DNA of 5,191 nt from Pseudomonadota bacterium (GCA_023433965.1 JAEYTQ010000761.1:1-5191); one strand, 5' to 3'; shown: positions 1 through 5,191, counted from the first letter of the stretch. Translations and numbers: made by a program. The notes: generated from the sequence alone by a model not told the origin.

Positions 1-770
1 TCATCCGCCTGATGAAGCTGCCGGAAGCGGTGCGCAGGACGTACGACGTCTCCTCGCTGCGCCACGTCATCCACGCCGCGGCGCCATGTCCGGCCGACGT
101 CAAGCGCGCCATGATCGAATGGTGGGGCCCCGTGATCTACGAGTTCTACGGCTCGACCGAATCCAGCGCCGTCACCTTTGCGACCTCGGAGGACGCCCTG
201 AAGAAGCCCGGCACCGTCGGCAGGATCTCGCCCGGCGCCGAATTGCGCTTCCTCGGTGAAGACGGCCGCGTGCTCGGCGTCGGCGAGATCGGCGAGATCT
301 ACTCCCGGATGGCCGAGCTGGCCGATTTCACCTACCACAACAAGCCGGAGAAGCGCGCCGAGATCGACCGCGACGGCTTCATCACCTCCGGCGACGTCGG
401 CTATATCGACGAGGACGGCTACGTCTTCATCTGCGACCGCAAGCGCGACATGGTGATCTCCGGCGGCGTCAACATTTACCCCGCGGAGATCGAGTCGGTG
501 CTGCATGCCGTTCCGGGCGTGCACGATTGCGCCGTGTTCGGCATCCCCGACGCCGAGTTCGGCGAGGCGCTGATGGCCGTGGTCGAGCCGCAAGCCGGCG
601 TCTCGCTCGACGCTGCCGGCGTCCGCGCCGCGCTCAAGGCGCATCTGGCCGACTACAAGGTCCCCAAGCACATCGAAATCCGCTCGGGACTTCCGCGCGA
701 AGATTCCGGCAAGATCTTCAAGCGCCGCCTCCGCGATCCCTATTGGGAGCAGGCGGGCCGGAAGATCTGA
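1..770 (+). CDS. AMP-dependent acyl-CoA synthetase (acid-CoA ligase), C-terminal part, cut by left edge
   Basis: This is the C-terminal half of an ANL-superfamily enzyme, which activates a carboxylic acid with ATP to an acyl-adenylate and transfers it to CoA, probably in the cytosol. The reading frame is open from the left edge and ends at TGA 768-770. Counting from the internal Met codon at 12, I see the adenine-binding motif YGSTE (46-50), the ribose-binding Asp of TSGD (125-128), DRKRDMVISGG (142-152) followed by NIYPAEIE (154-161), and the C-terminal SGK with the adenylation Lys at 234. In this alignment the domain-hinge position is Arg145, where relatives often have Lys or Asp. The P-loop motif and substrate-pocket N-terminus lie outside the window, so substrate (fatty, aromatic or steroid-like acid) cannot be told. 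The Met at 12 is internal, not the start. The crotonase gene follows on the same strand 123 bp downstream, consistent with a shared acyl-CoA pathway. Family call is sure; specificity is open. Confidence 0.93.
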   Translation, partial: IRLMKLPEAVRRTYDVSSLRHVIHAAAPCPADVKRAMIEWWGPVIYEFYGSTESSAVTFATSEDALKKPGTVGRISPGAELRFLGEDGRVLGVGEIGEIYSRMAELADFTYHNKPEKRAEIDRDGFITSGDVGYIDEDGYVFICDRKRDMVISGGVNIYPAEIESVLHAVPGVHDCAVFGIPDAEFGEALMAVVEPQAGVSLDAAGVRAALKAHLADYKVPKHIEIRSGLPREDSGKIFKRRLRDPYWEQAGRKI

Positions 771-777
771 CGATATC

Positions 778-866
778 GTGGGTGGGCAAAGCGGAGGCGT
801 GCCCCCCAATTTCCGCTTACGAGACAGATCGTGGACACGGCGCAGGCACGCCTTTGCCCAGCCTAC
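778..866 (+). repeat. Imperfect palindromic intergenic repeat between the synthetase and the crotonase
   Basis: The left arm 778-803 and right arm 845-866 are complementary. TGGGCAAAG (783-791) pairs perfectly with CTTTGCCCA (852-860), and GCGTGCC (797-803) pairs with GGCACGC (845-851). Five bases (792-796) bulge from the left arm, and the outer GTGGG (778-782) pairs with 862-866 through one G-U. The loop is about 41 nt. A 9-bp direct repeat TACGAGACA occurs at 818-826 and 864-872, the second copy overlapping the right arm. The 'GGGTGGGCAAAG...' core resembles a dispersed palindrome I associate with Bradyrhizobium genomes (recollection, not searched). It may fold in the mRNA and modulate expression between the two genes. 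No T-run follows, so it is not a canonical terminator. Confidence 0.7.
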
Positions 867-878
867 GAGACAAGCGAT

Positions 879-883
879 GGGGA
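879..883 (+). promoter_or_regulatory. Probable ribosome binding site of the crotonase gene
   Basis: GGGGA lies 10 nt before the ATG at 894. It is a moderate Shine-Dalgarno match with rather long spacing. It favours ATG 894 over the in-frame GTG at 831, which has no purine-rich site in front and would put the N-terminus inside the palindromic repeat. Confidence 0.5.
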
Positions 884-893
884 AACACTTGTT

Positions 894-1688
894 ATGATCG
901 ATGCTGCCAACGAAGTCCTCTACACGGTCGCCGACCACATCGCGACCATCACACTGAACGCGCCGGAGCGCCTGAACACCATCTCCGGCCCCATGCTGAA
1001 CGACCTCGCCCGGCTCCTGACCGAGGCCAATGAGGACAACAACGTGCGCGTCGTGATCCTCACTGGCAAGGGCAGGGCGTTCTGCGCGGGGCTCGACCTG
1101 AGCAAGGAGCGCGACGGCAACGGCCTCAGCGCCGCGTCGTCGCCGACCACGATCAACCTCCGCAACACGCCGCCGACAGTGCTGCAGGCGATGGACAAGC
1201 CGACCATTTGCGCCGTGAACGGCGGCGCGGCCGGCTATGGCATGGACACCGCGCTCGGCTGCGACATCCGCATCATGGCGGAATCGGCAAAGCTCGCCGC
1301 CGCCTTCGTCAAGCGCGGCGTGGTGCCGGAATCCGGCGGCACCTGGCTGCTGCCGCGCATGCTCGGCTGGGCCAAGGCCTCCGAGCTGATCTTCACCGGC
1401 CGCACCCTCGGCTCCCGCGAATGCCTTGACTGGGGCCTCGCCAACGAGGTGGTGCCGGATGCCGAGCTGATGACCCGTGCCACGGCCATCGCCCGCGAGA
1501 TCGCCGCCAACGCGCCGCTCGCGGTGCAGGCCTCCAAGCGCATGATGCGGATGGGCCTCAACGAGAATTTCCAGGACCACGTCCACCACGTCTATCTCCA
1601 GCTCCTGCCGCTGTTCAAAACGGAGGACATGGCCGAGGGCATGAAGGCCTTCATGGAGAAGCGCGAGGCGAAGTTCGAGGGACGGTAG
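894..1688 (+). CDS. Crotonase-fold enoyl-CoA hydratase/isomerase family protein, probably isomerase-like
   Basis: The 264-residue product has the usual length of this family, whose members act on acyl-CoA thioesters in the cytosol. Visible motifs are the oxyanion-hole segment FCAGLDL (63-69), KPTICAVNGGAAGYG (102-116), CDIRI (123-127) and PESGGTWLLPR (145-155). Aligned by eye to rat mitochondrial enoyl-CoA hydratase, catalytic Glu144 becomes Asp118 and Glu164 becomes Phe138, so the canonical hydratase pair is not kept. Glu146 falls instead where delta3,delta2-enoyl-CoA isomerases and PaaG-type isomerases carry their catalytic acid (the 'PE/DxGG' position). I therefore prefer an isomerase-like activity, by inference. 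ATG 894 was chosen because the homologous region starts just after it and a GGGGA site precedes it; an in-frame GTG at 831 would add 21 unlikely residues. The acyl-CoA synthetase lies directly upstream on the same strand. Family is certain, exact reaction uncertain. Confidence 0.93.
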   Translation: MIDAANEVLYTVADHIATITLNAPERLNTISGPMLNDLARLLTEANEDNNVRVVILTGKGRAFCAGLDLSKERDGNGLSAASSPTTINLRNTPPTVLQAMDKPTICAVNGGAAGYGMDTALGCDIRIMAESAKLAAAFVKRGVVPESGGTWLLPRMLGWAKASELIFTGRTLGSRECLDWGLANEVVPDAELMTRATAIAREIAANAPLAVQASKRMMRMGLNENFQDHVHHVYLQLLPLFKTEDMAEGMKAFMEKREAKFEGR

Positions 1689-1694
1689 CCCGTA

Positions 1695-1764
1695 GCCTGG
1701 GTGAGCGTAGCGATATCCGGGACCGTGAGAGTTAAGTCCCGGATGTCGCTTCGCTCATCCGGGC
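1695..1764 (+). repeat. Long palindromic intergenic repeat after the crotonase gene
   Basis: The 28-bp arms 1695-1722 and 1737-1764 are separated by a 14-nt loop. Of 28 pairs, 24 are Watson-Crick. In plus-strand RNA three of the other four are G-U or U-G wobbles (1698/1761, 1701/1758, 1714/1745) and one is a U-U mismatch (1708/1751). The right arm core reads TCGCTTCGCTCATCCGGG. The element begins 6 bp after the crotonase stop codon, so a read-through transcript would end in a strong hairpin that could block 3' exonucleases or slow polymerase. No T-tract follows directly, so intrinsic termination is not assured. I recognise this 'CCCGGATGAGCGAAGCG' type from Bradyrhizobium-like genomes, from memory. 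Confidence 0.85.
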
Positions 1765-1767
1765 TCC

Positions 1768-1784
1768 GCTGCCATCCTGGCAGC
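1768..1784 (+). repeat. Small perfect hairpin (7-bp stem, 3-nt loop)
   Basis: GCTGCCA (1768-1774) and TGGCAGC (1778-1784) are perfect inverted copies around TCC. The hairpin follows the long palindrome by 3 bp. Downstream is GACGGATTTCG, with only three T residues, so a terminator role is weak. Its right arm overlaps the proposed -35 box of the yccF promoter, so it could instead be an operator-like site or part of the neighbouring repeat. Confidence 0.5.
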
Positions 1785-1804
1785 GACGGATTTCGAGCCT
1801 ATAT
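1776..1804 (+). promoter_or_regulatory. Candidate housekeeping promoter for the yccF-like gene
   Basis: CTATAT at 1799-1804 exactly matches the rhizobial -10 consensus as I know it. CCTGGC at 1776-1781 matches 4 of 6 positions of CTTGAC, with an ideal 17-bp spacer. Transcription would begin near 1811, giving a leader of about 24 nt. The Shine-Dalgarno site before ATG 1835 is weak (TGGA, 1824-1827). This is a by-eye match, and one perfect hexamer can arise by chance. Confidence 0.42.
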
Positions 1805-1834
1805 GAGCGGGGTCACAGACTTCTGGATCATCCC

Positions 1835-2239
1835 ATGGCTCCCGTTTCCATCCTGCTCAACATTCTCTGGATCCTCATCGGCGGCGCCTGGATGGCGTTC
1901 GGCTGGGTGATCGCGGCGGTCATCATGGCCATCACCATCATCGGCCTGCCCTGGGCGCGGGCGGCGTTCAACATCGCCGTCTACACGCTGCTGCCGTTCG
2001 GCTCGCGAGCGGTCAGCCGCTACGAGGTGACGGGTGTCGAGGACATCGGCACCGGCCCGCTCGGGGTGGTCGGCAACATCATCTGGTTCGTGCTCGCCGG
2101 CTGGTGGCTGGCGCTCGGCCACCTGGTGACGGCGGTGTTGCTCGCGGTCACCATTATCGGCATCCCCTTCGCATGGGCCCACCTCAAGCTCGCCGGCATC
2201 GCGCTCTGGCCGATCGGCAAGGTGATCGTGCCGGCTTAG
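1835..2239 (+). CDS. yccF: YccF-domain inner membrane protein
   Basis: The 134-residue hydrophobic protein belongs to the YccF family (formerly DUF307), whose molecular function is not established. It is two tandem copies of one unit. Residues 9-56 (NILWILIGG...TIIGLPWA...LLPFG) and 81-128 (NIIWFVLAGWW...TIIGIPFA...ALWPIG) align without a gap at a 72-residue offset, with 21 of 48 positions identical by my count. Each unit has a long hydrophobic stretch suited to crossing the membrane, then the TIIG(L/I)P turn and a second hydrophobic segment ending in P-x-G. A short polar linker (57-76, with RYEVTGVEDIG) joins them. There is no cleavable signal peptide beyond the first hydrophobic segment. 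Compared with E. coli YccF (about 148 residues), it lacks the charged C-terminal tail. ATG 1835 is the natural start. It has its own candidate promoter and is convergent with the transporter gene, so it is probably monocistronic. Confidence 0.92.
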   Translation: MAPVSILLNILWILIGGAWMAFGWVIAAVIMAITIIGLPWARAAFNIAVYTLLPFGSRAVSRYEVTGVEDIGTGPLGVVGNIIWFVLAGWWLALGHLVTAVLLAVTIIGIPFAWAHLKLAGIALWPIGKVIVPA

Positions 2240-2241
2240 GG

Positions 2242-2287
2242 GCAACCCGCAGGATGGGTGGAGAACTCGCGCAGCCCATCCTGTTGC
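2242..2287. terminator. Hairpin in the convergent yccF/MFS gap, possible bidirectional terminator
   Basis: CAGGATGGG (2250-2258) pairs perfectly with CCCATCCTG (2275-2283). GCAA (2242-2245) extends the stem with TTGC (2284-2287) across a 4-nt bulge (2246-2249). The loop is 16 nt. It fills most of the 55-bp gap between two converging stop codons, where a two-way terminator is expected. Neither side has a T-run, so intrinsic termination is inferred from position only. The CAGGATGGGT core also resembles a dispersed Bradyrhizobium-type repeat. Confidence 0.5.
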
Positions 2288-2294
2288 TCGGCCA

Positions 2295-3491
2295 TCAAAT
2301 CTCCTTCCACCAACGCCACGTCGTCGCCATGGCCAGCAGGCCAAGCGCTCCGGTGAGGGCGGTGGCGTTGTGGGATCCGATGCGGTCGGCGAGCCAGCCC
2401 AGCCAGAGGAAGCCGAGCGGACCGATGCCGATGCAGACGGTGAGGACGCCGAGGATGCGCGAGCGCATGTCGGCCGGCGAAGCCAGATAGACCAGCGTGG
2501 CCTGCATCGTCCCAAAGCCCGCACCGCCGATCCCTGTCAGGATCAATGCCGCACCAGCCAGCACAGGGCTCTTTGCCAGCGCGAAGATCACCACCGTCAG
2601 CATGTAGCAGAGCACGCCGCCGACAAAGGCCCGGCCGTACCATTTCGGGGTGAGCCACAGCGCCAGCATCAGAGCACCTGCGAAAGCGCCCATCCCGTCC
2701 ATGGTCGCCATCAGGCCGACGCCCTCCGGGCCCAATTGCAGCCGATCGCGCCCGATCACCGGGATCATGCTGGTGAACGGCCAGGCAAAGATGTTGTAGA
2801 TCACGGTCACGATCAGCACGCCACGGATTCGCTTGTCGCTGCGCGCCCAGGCGAGGCCCTCGGCAATGCGCGCCAGCACCGGCCCCGGCTCCGTCGCGTG
2901 AGCAGTGCGCGCGTGGATCGTCAGCACTGTTGCCAGCGCCGCGCAGTACAGCAGCGTGCTCAGAAACAGGACGCCCTGGAGCCCCGCGCCGGCGAGCAGG
3001 ATTCCGCCGATTACCGGGCCGATCATGCGGCTGGCATTGTTGGCGCCGACGTCGAGCGACATGGCGAGGCTCATCCTCTCGCGGCCGACGACGTCGCCGA
3101 TCATCACGCGTCGCACCGGGTTGTCCGTGCACCAGCCGCAGCCGTTGATGAAGCTGGCAAGCGCAAGATGCCAGATCTCGAGCCGCCCGGCCGCGTTCAG
3201 CATTGCGAGGATGGCGGAGGTGCCGGCCATCAGCAGCACGACGACGAACAGCATCCGGCCGCGGTCCAGGCGCTCCGCGAGCGCGCCGAGGAACACGCCG
3301 AACAGCCCCATCGGAAGCACACGGAGCATGGTCATCATGGCGACGAGAAACGCCGATTCGGTGCGCTGATAGACGACGACCCCGACCGCGACGGTTTCCA
3401 CCCAGCGTACGGTGGCGATGATCAGTCCAACCCACCACAATCGCCAGAAGTCCGGTGCGTCGATCATCCGCCGGAACGGCGATTTGCTCAC
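2295..3491 (-). CDS. MFS transporter, EntS-like (MFS_3 type)
   Basis: The 398-residue protein is a major facilitator superfamily carrier of the inner membrane, with hydrophobic segments consistent with 12 helices. The first helix is around residues 18-41. The loop 2-3 motif A is GVFLGALAERLDRGR (65-79), with Asp76-Arg77 as in MFS_3 members. The helix 5 region has ANNASRMIGPVIGGILL, like the N-x-x-R-x-x-GP-x-x-GG signature of EntS-type exporters. The C-terminal half has MRSRILGVLTV and GPLGFLWLGWLADRIG, again typical. The substrate is unknown; family members export siderophores, drugs or metabolites, so an exporter is a guess. I chose GTG 3491 because GAGGAA precedes it by 9 nt and a candidate promoter lies just upstream. 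A longer in-frame ATG start at 3554 would add a polar, non-homologous 21-residue leader and would sit inside that promoter. It is divergent from ppc and convergent with yccF, so it is likely transcribed alone. Confidence 0.92.
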   Translation of the reverse strand: MSKSPFRRMIDAPDFWRLWWVGLIIATVRWVETVAVGVVVYQRTESAFLVAMMTMLRVLPMGLFGVFLGALAERLDRGRMLFVVVLLMAGTSAILAMLNAAGRLEIWHLALASFINGCGWCTDNPVRRVMIGDVVGRERMSLAMSLDVGANNASRMIGPVIGGILLAGAGLQGVLFLSTLLYCAALATVLTIHARTAHATEPGPVLARIAEGLAWARSDKRIRGVLIVTVIYNIFAWPFTSMIPVIGRDRLQLGPEGVGLMATMDGMGAFAGALMLALWLTPKWYGRAFVGGVLCYMLTVVIFALAKSPVLAGAALILTGIGGAGFGTMQATLVYLASPADMRSRILGVLTVCIGIGPLGFLWLGWLADRIGSHNATALTGALGLLAMATTWRWWKEI

Positions 3492-3500
3492 TTTATTGTC

Positions 3501-3506
3501 TTCCTC
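3501..3506 (-). promoter_or_regulatory. Ribosome binding site deciding the MFS start
   Basis: On the minus strand GAGGAA occupies 3506-3501, 9 nt before the GTG codon at 3491-3489. It is the best Shine-Dalgarno match in the region and supports the GTG start over the ATG at 3554. Confidence 0.65.
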
Positions 3507-3534
3507 GCGGGCACTCCTTGGCCCGTTGCTTCCA

Positions 3535-3568
3535 CTATCGGCAGCGCGCCGCACGAAACAAGTTTTTT
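3535..3568 (-). promoter_or_regulatory. Candidate promoter of the MFS gene
   Basis: Reading the minus strand, an A6 tract (3568-3563) is followed directly by CTTGTT (3562-3557, 4 of 6 to CTTGAC), a 16-bp spacer and CGATAG (3540-3535, 4 of 6 to CTATAT; the shifted GATAGT is also 4 of 6 to TATAAT). The A-tract sits where an UP element would. Transcription from about 3528 would give a leader of about 37 nt to the GTG start. Individually weak boxes, but the arrangement is consistent. Confidence 0.35.
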
Positions 3569-3625
3569 CGACGGGCCATCGAAGCTAGAACCAGCGCGAT
3601 CTCGCCTGCCATACCAGCGCATCAA

Positions 3626-3658
3626 TCGTGCCCCGGACGCAGCGCGTCCGGGACACGA
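3626..3658. repeat. Compact palindromic repeat in the MFS-ppc divergent region
   Basis: The 15-bp arms 3626-3640 and 3644-3658 flank a 3-nt AGC loop, with a single unpaired position (C3631/A3653). The left arm reads TCGTGCCCCGGACGC. The lone mismatch would be a G-U wobble on the minus-strand RNA. The 'GTCCCGGACGC...GCGTCCGGGAC' type is common in Bradyrhizobium intergenic DNA as far as I recall. It lies upstream of both divergent candidate promoters, so it may insulate them or bind a protein, or be a neutral passenger repeat. The rest of the 280-bp gap (3492-3771) holds the two candidate promoters, the two Shine-Dalgarno sites and a separate 8-bp dyad; I see no further gene in it. Confidence 0.8.
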
Positions 3659-3671
3659 ACATGCCGCCGGC

Positions 3672-3726
3672 AGTGTGCGCCGCCACCAACTTCATCTTGC
3701 GCTGCGGTAGAAAAATATCGCACACT
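3672..3726. repeat. Separated 8-bp dyad flanking the candidate ppc promoter
   Basis: AGTGTGCG (3672-3679) and CGCACACT (3719-3726) are perfect inverted copies 39 nt apart. They bracket the proposed -35/-10 boxes, with the right arm at the expected transcription start. The spacing could suit a looped repressor or a long stem, but an 8-bp dyad in 280 bp can also occur by chance. Confidence 0.35.
3690..3718 (+). promoter_or_regulatory. ppc: Candidate promoter of ppc
   Basis: CTTCAT (3690-3695) and AAATAT (3713-3718) each match 4 of 6 positions of the rhizobial CTTGAC and CTATAT boxes with a 17-bp spacer. The -10 lies in the one clearly A/T-rich patch near the gene (3709-3718). The transcript would start near 3725, with a leader of about 47 nt. 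Confidence 0.3.
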
Positions 3727-3759
3727 CGGTTGAGCCGGGCAGCCAAGCGAGCTCGAACC

Positions 3760-3765
3760 AAGGAG
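3760..3765 (+). promoter_or_regulatory. ppc: Ribosome binding site of ppc
   Basis: AAGGAG lies 6 nt before ATG 3772. It is a strong Shine-Dalgarno sequence with near-ideal spacing and fixes the start codon. Confidence 0.75.
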
Positions 3766-3771
3766 CGAGCC

Positions 3772-5191
3772 ATGTCCCTCCAGACCGTATCATCAGACGG
3801 CACCGAGCCTCGCCCCAACCGCCCCGAGGACGCTCAGGCGCTGGAGGCCGAGGCGCGGCTGCGGGACGACATCCGCCTGCTCGGGCGCATCCTCGGCGAC
3901 ACCGTGCGCGATCAGGAGGGCGCCGACGTCTTCGACCTGGTCGAGCGCATCCGCCAGACCTCGATCCGGTTCCACCGCGACGAGGACCGGCTCGCCCGCC
4001 GCGAGCTGGAGCAGATCCTCGACAGCATGTCGACTTCCGAGACCGTGCGCATCGTCCGCGCCTTCAGCTATTTCTCCCACCTCGCCAACATCGCCGAGGA
4101 TCAGAATAACATCCGCCAGATGCGCGCCCGCGGCGCGGCCAATGGCGGCGGGGCGGGCGTCCTGACGCAGACGCTGGCCCACGCCAGGGCCGCCGGCATC
4201 GGCGCCGATGCGCTGCGCAGCTTCTTCAAGACGGCACTGGTCAGTCCCGTGTTGACCGCGCACCCGACCGAAGTCCGCCGCAAGAGCACCATGGACCGCG
4301 AGATGGAGGTCGCGCGCCTGCTCGACCGCCGCGAGCGCGTCGCGCTGACCGCGGAGGAGCTTGAGGCCAGCGACGAGCAGCTTCGCCGCGAGGTGCTGAC
4401 ACTGTGGCAGACCAACCTCTTGCGTCGAACCAAGCTCACCGTGCTCGACGAGGTCGCCAACGGCCTGTCATTCTACGACTACACATTCCTGCGCGAAGTG
4501 CCGCGGCTGGTCAACGCGCTGGAGGATCGGCTGGAGGAGGGCGGTGAGCAGGCCGCCTCCGAGCTCGCCTCGTTCCTACGCATGGGCAGCTGGATCGGCG
4601 GGGACCGCGACGGCAATCCCTTCGTCACCGCCGACGTGATGCGCGGCACGCTGCGGCTGCAGTCGAGCCGCGTGATGCAGTTCTATCTGGAAGAGCTGCA
4701 CGTGCTCGGCTCGGAATTGTCGATTGCAGCCCATCTCGCCGACGTCTCCGAGGAGCTGCGCACGCTGGCGGAGCGCTCGCCCGACACCTCGCCGCACCGG
4801 AGCGGCGAGCCTTATCGCCTCGCGGTGTCAGGCATCTATGCGCGCCTGACCGCGACGGCCGAAAAGCTCGAGGTTGAGATCACGCGCCGCCCGGTCGGCA
4901 AGGGCAAGCCTTACGAGAGCGTCAGGGAGCTGCAAGCCGATCTCGACGTGCTGCATCGCTCGCTGATCTCCAACAACGCCCGCGTCATCGCTCGCGGACG
5001 TCTGCGGCTGCTGCGCCGCGCGGTGGACTGCTTCGGCTTTCACCTAGCGCGGCTCGACATCCGTCAGAACTCGGCGGTGCACGAGCGCACCATCGCCGAG
5101 CTGATCGACGCCGCCAACCCCGGCATGTCCTATCTCGCGCTGGGCGAAGATGCCCGCATCTCGCTGCTCACCAACGAGCTGCGCTCGACGC
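3772..5191 (+). CDS. ppc: Phosphoenolpyruvate carboxylase, N-terminal 473 residues, cut by right edge
   Basis: PEP carboxylase adds bicarbonate to PEP to give oxaloacetate and phosphate, the cytosolic anaplerotic step feeding the TCA cycle. The frame runs open from ATG 3772 to the edge. Residues 30-47 ([18 protein letters not shown]) and 95-109 ([15 protein letters not shown]) match the N-terminal domain of E. coli Ppc, preceded by a roughly 20-residue extra leader. [13 protein letters not shown] (160-172) carries the catalytic His164, equivalent to E. coli His138. [12 protein letters not shown] (272-283) and [14 protein letters not shown] (421-434) are further family signatures. A Gly/Ala-rich stretch (119-129) precedes the catalytic His motif. 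The catalytic Lys and Arg-rich loops and the aspartate/acetyl-CoA effector sites belong to the missing C-terminal half; the family is about 880-940 residues long. A strong AAGGAG site precedes it. No frameshift or stop is seen. Identification is near certain. Confidence 0.97.
   Translation, partial: MSLQTVSSDGTEPRPNRPEDAQALEAEARLRDDIRLLGRILGDTVRDQEGADVFDLVERIRQTSIRFHRDEDRLARRELEQILDSMSTSETVRIVRAFSYFSHLANIAEDQNNIRQMRARGAANGGGAGVLTQTLAHARAAGIGADALRSFFKTALVSPVLTAHPTEVRRKSTMDREMEVARLLDRRERVALTAEELEASDEQLRREVLTLWQTNLLRRTKLTVLDEVANGLSFYDYTFLREVPRLVNALEDRLEEGGEQAASELASFLRMGSWIGGDRDGNPFVTADVMRGTLRLQSSRVMQFYLEELHVLGSELSIAAHLADVSEELRTLAERSPDTSPHRSGEPYRLAVSGIYARLTATAEKLEVEITRRPVGKGKPYESVRELQADLDVLHRSLISNNARVIARGRLRLLRRAVDCFGFHLARLDIRQNSAVHERTIAELIDAANPGMSYLALGEDARISLLTNELRST

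Noticed and set aside
831..893. GTG 831 as an upstream start for the crotonase
   Set aside because: The added 21 residues are encoded by the palindromic repeat, resemble no crotonase N-terminus and lack a ribosome binding site.
1701..1910. 69-codon plus-strand frame starting in the palindrome and overlapping yccF
   Set aside because: It is out of phase with yccF, is encoded by the repeat in its first half and ends without any recognisable feature.
1799..2524. 241-codon minus-strand frame across yccF and the MFS 3' end
   Set aside because: Composition is Arg/Asp/His-rich, it crosses the convergent gap and its hairpin, and no motif is visible; yccF on the other strand explains the DNA.
2236..3438. 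400-codon open frame on the minus strand, out of phase with the MFS gene
   Set aside because: It is Arg-rich and of low complexity, a frame-shifted shadow of the transporter without its own start context.
778..3658. The palindromes as a CRISPR array or insertion sequences
   Set aside because: The repeats differ from each other, are not regularly spaced, and no transposase or Cas gene is present in the window.
2370..3710. 446-codon open frame on the plus strand, antisense to the MFS gene
   Set aside because: The product is rich in His, Asp, Arg and Gln with no recognisable domain, while the opposite strand encodes a clear membrane transporter. Long antisense frames are expected in high-GC DNA.
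3585..3818. 77-codon minus-strand frame in the MFS-ppc gap
   Set aside because: It overlaps the ppc start, is encoded mostly by the repeat and promoter region, and shows no motif. Cys/Arg-rich hypothetical products of this sort are common artefacts of intergenic repeats.
3793..5043. Several minus-strand frames inside ppc (3793-4263, 4101-4460, 4576-4797, 4828-5043)
   Set aside because: They are antisense shadows of the strongly conserved ppc reading frame.

Overview
The window is high-GC DNA (roughly two-thirds G+C by eye, not computed) with strong G/C preference at third codon positions. The proteins look alphaproteobacterial, and every gap between genes holds a palindromic repeat of a kind familiar from Bradyrhizobium and its relatives. 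I infer a chromosomal segment of Bradyrhizobium or a close member of the Nitrobacteraceae. This assignment comes from pattern recognition, not from a search.

Layout, left to right. (1) 1-770, plus strand: the C-terminal part of an AMP-forming acyl-CoA synthetase that enters from the left edge. (2) 894-1688, plus: a crotonase-fold protein (enoyl-CoA hydratase/isomerase family) whose active-site acids look like an isomerase, not a hydratase. (3) 1835-2239, plus: a small membrane protein of the YccF family built from two tandem repeats. (4) 2295-3491, minus: a 12-helix-type MFS transporter of the EntS-like (MFS_3) group, convergent with yccF. (5) 3772-5191, plus: the N-terminal half of phosphoenolpyruvate carboxylase (ppc), divergent from the transporter and cut by the right edge.

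How the genes may work together. The synthetase and the crotonase form a plausible acid-activation and acyl-CoA-processing pair: a carboxylic acid is loaded onto CoA, then its double bond is moved or hydrated. The 123-bp gap between them holds a stem-forming repeat, so co-transcription is possible but not shown. PEP carboxylase is anaplerotic and makes oxaloacetate. YccF and the transporter have no evident metabolic link to the others, and I see no dedicated operon across the whole window.

Between genes there are four distinct imperfect palindromes (778-866, 1695-1764, 2242-2287, 3626-3658) and one small perfect hairpin (1768-1784). There are candidate alphaproteobacterial promoters before yccF, the transporter and ppc, and clear Shine-Dalgarno sequences before the transporter and ppc. 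I found no tRNA, rRNA, CRISPR array, insertion sequence or toxin/defence module. This looks like an ordinary core-genome region. The most interesting points are the rearranged catalytic residues of the crotonase and the strand-biased pairing in the 1695-1764 palindrome.
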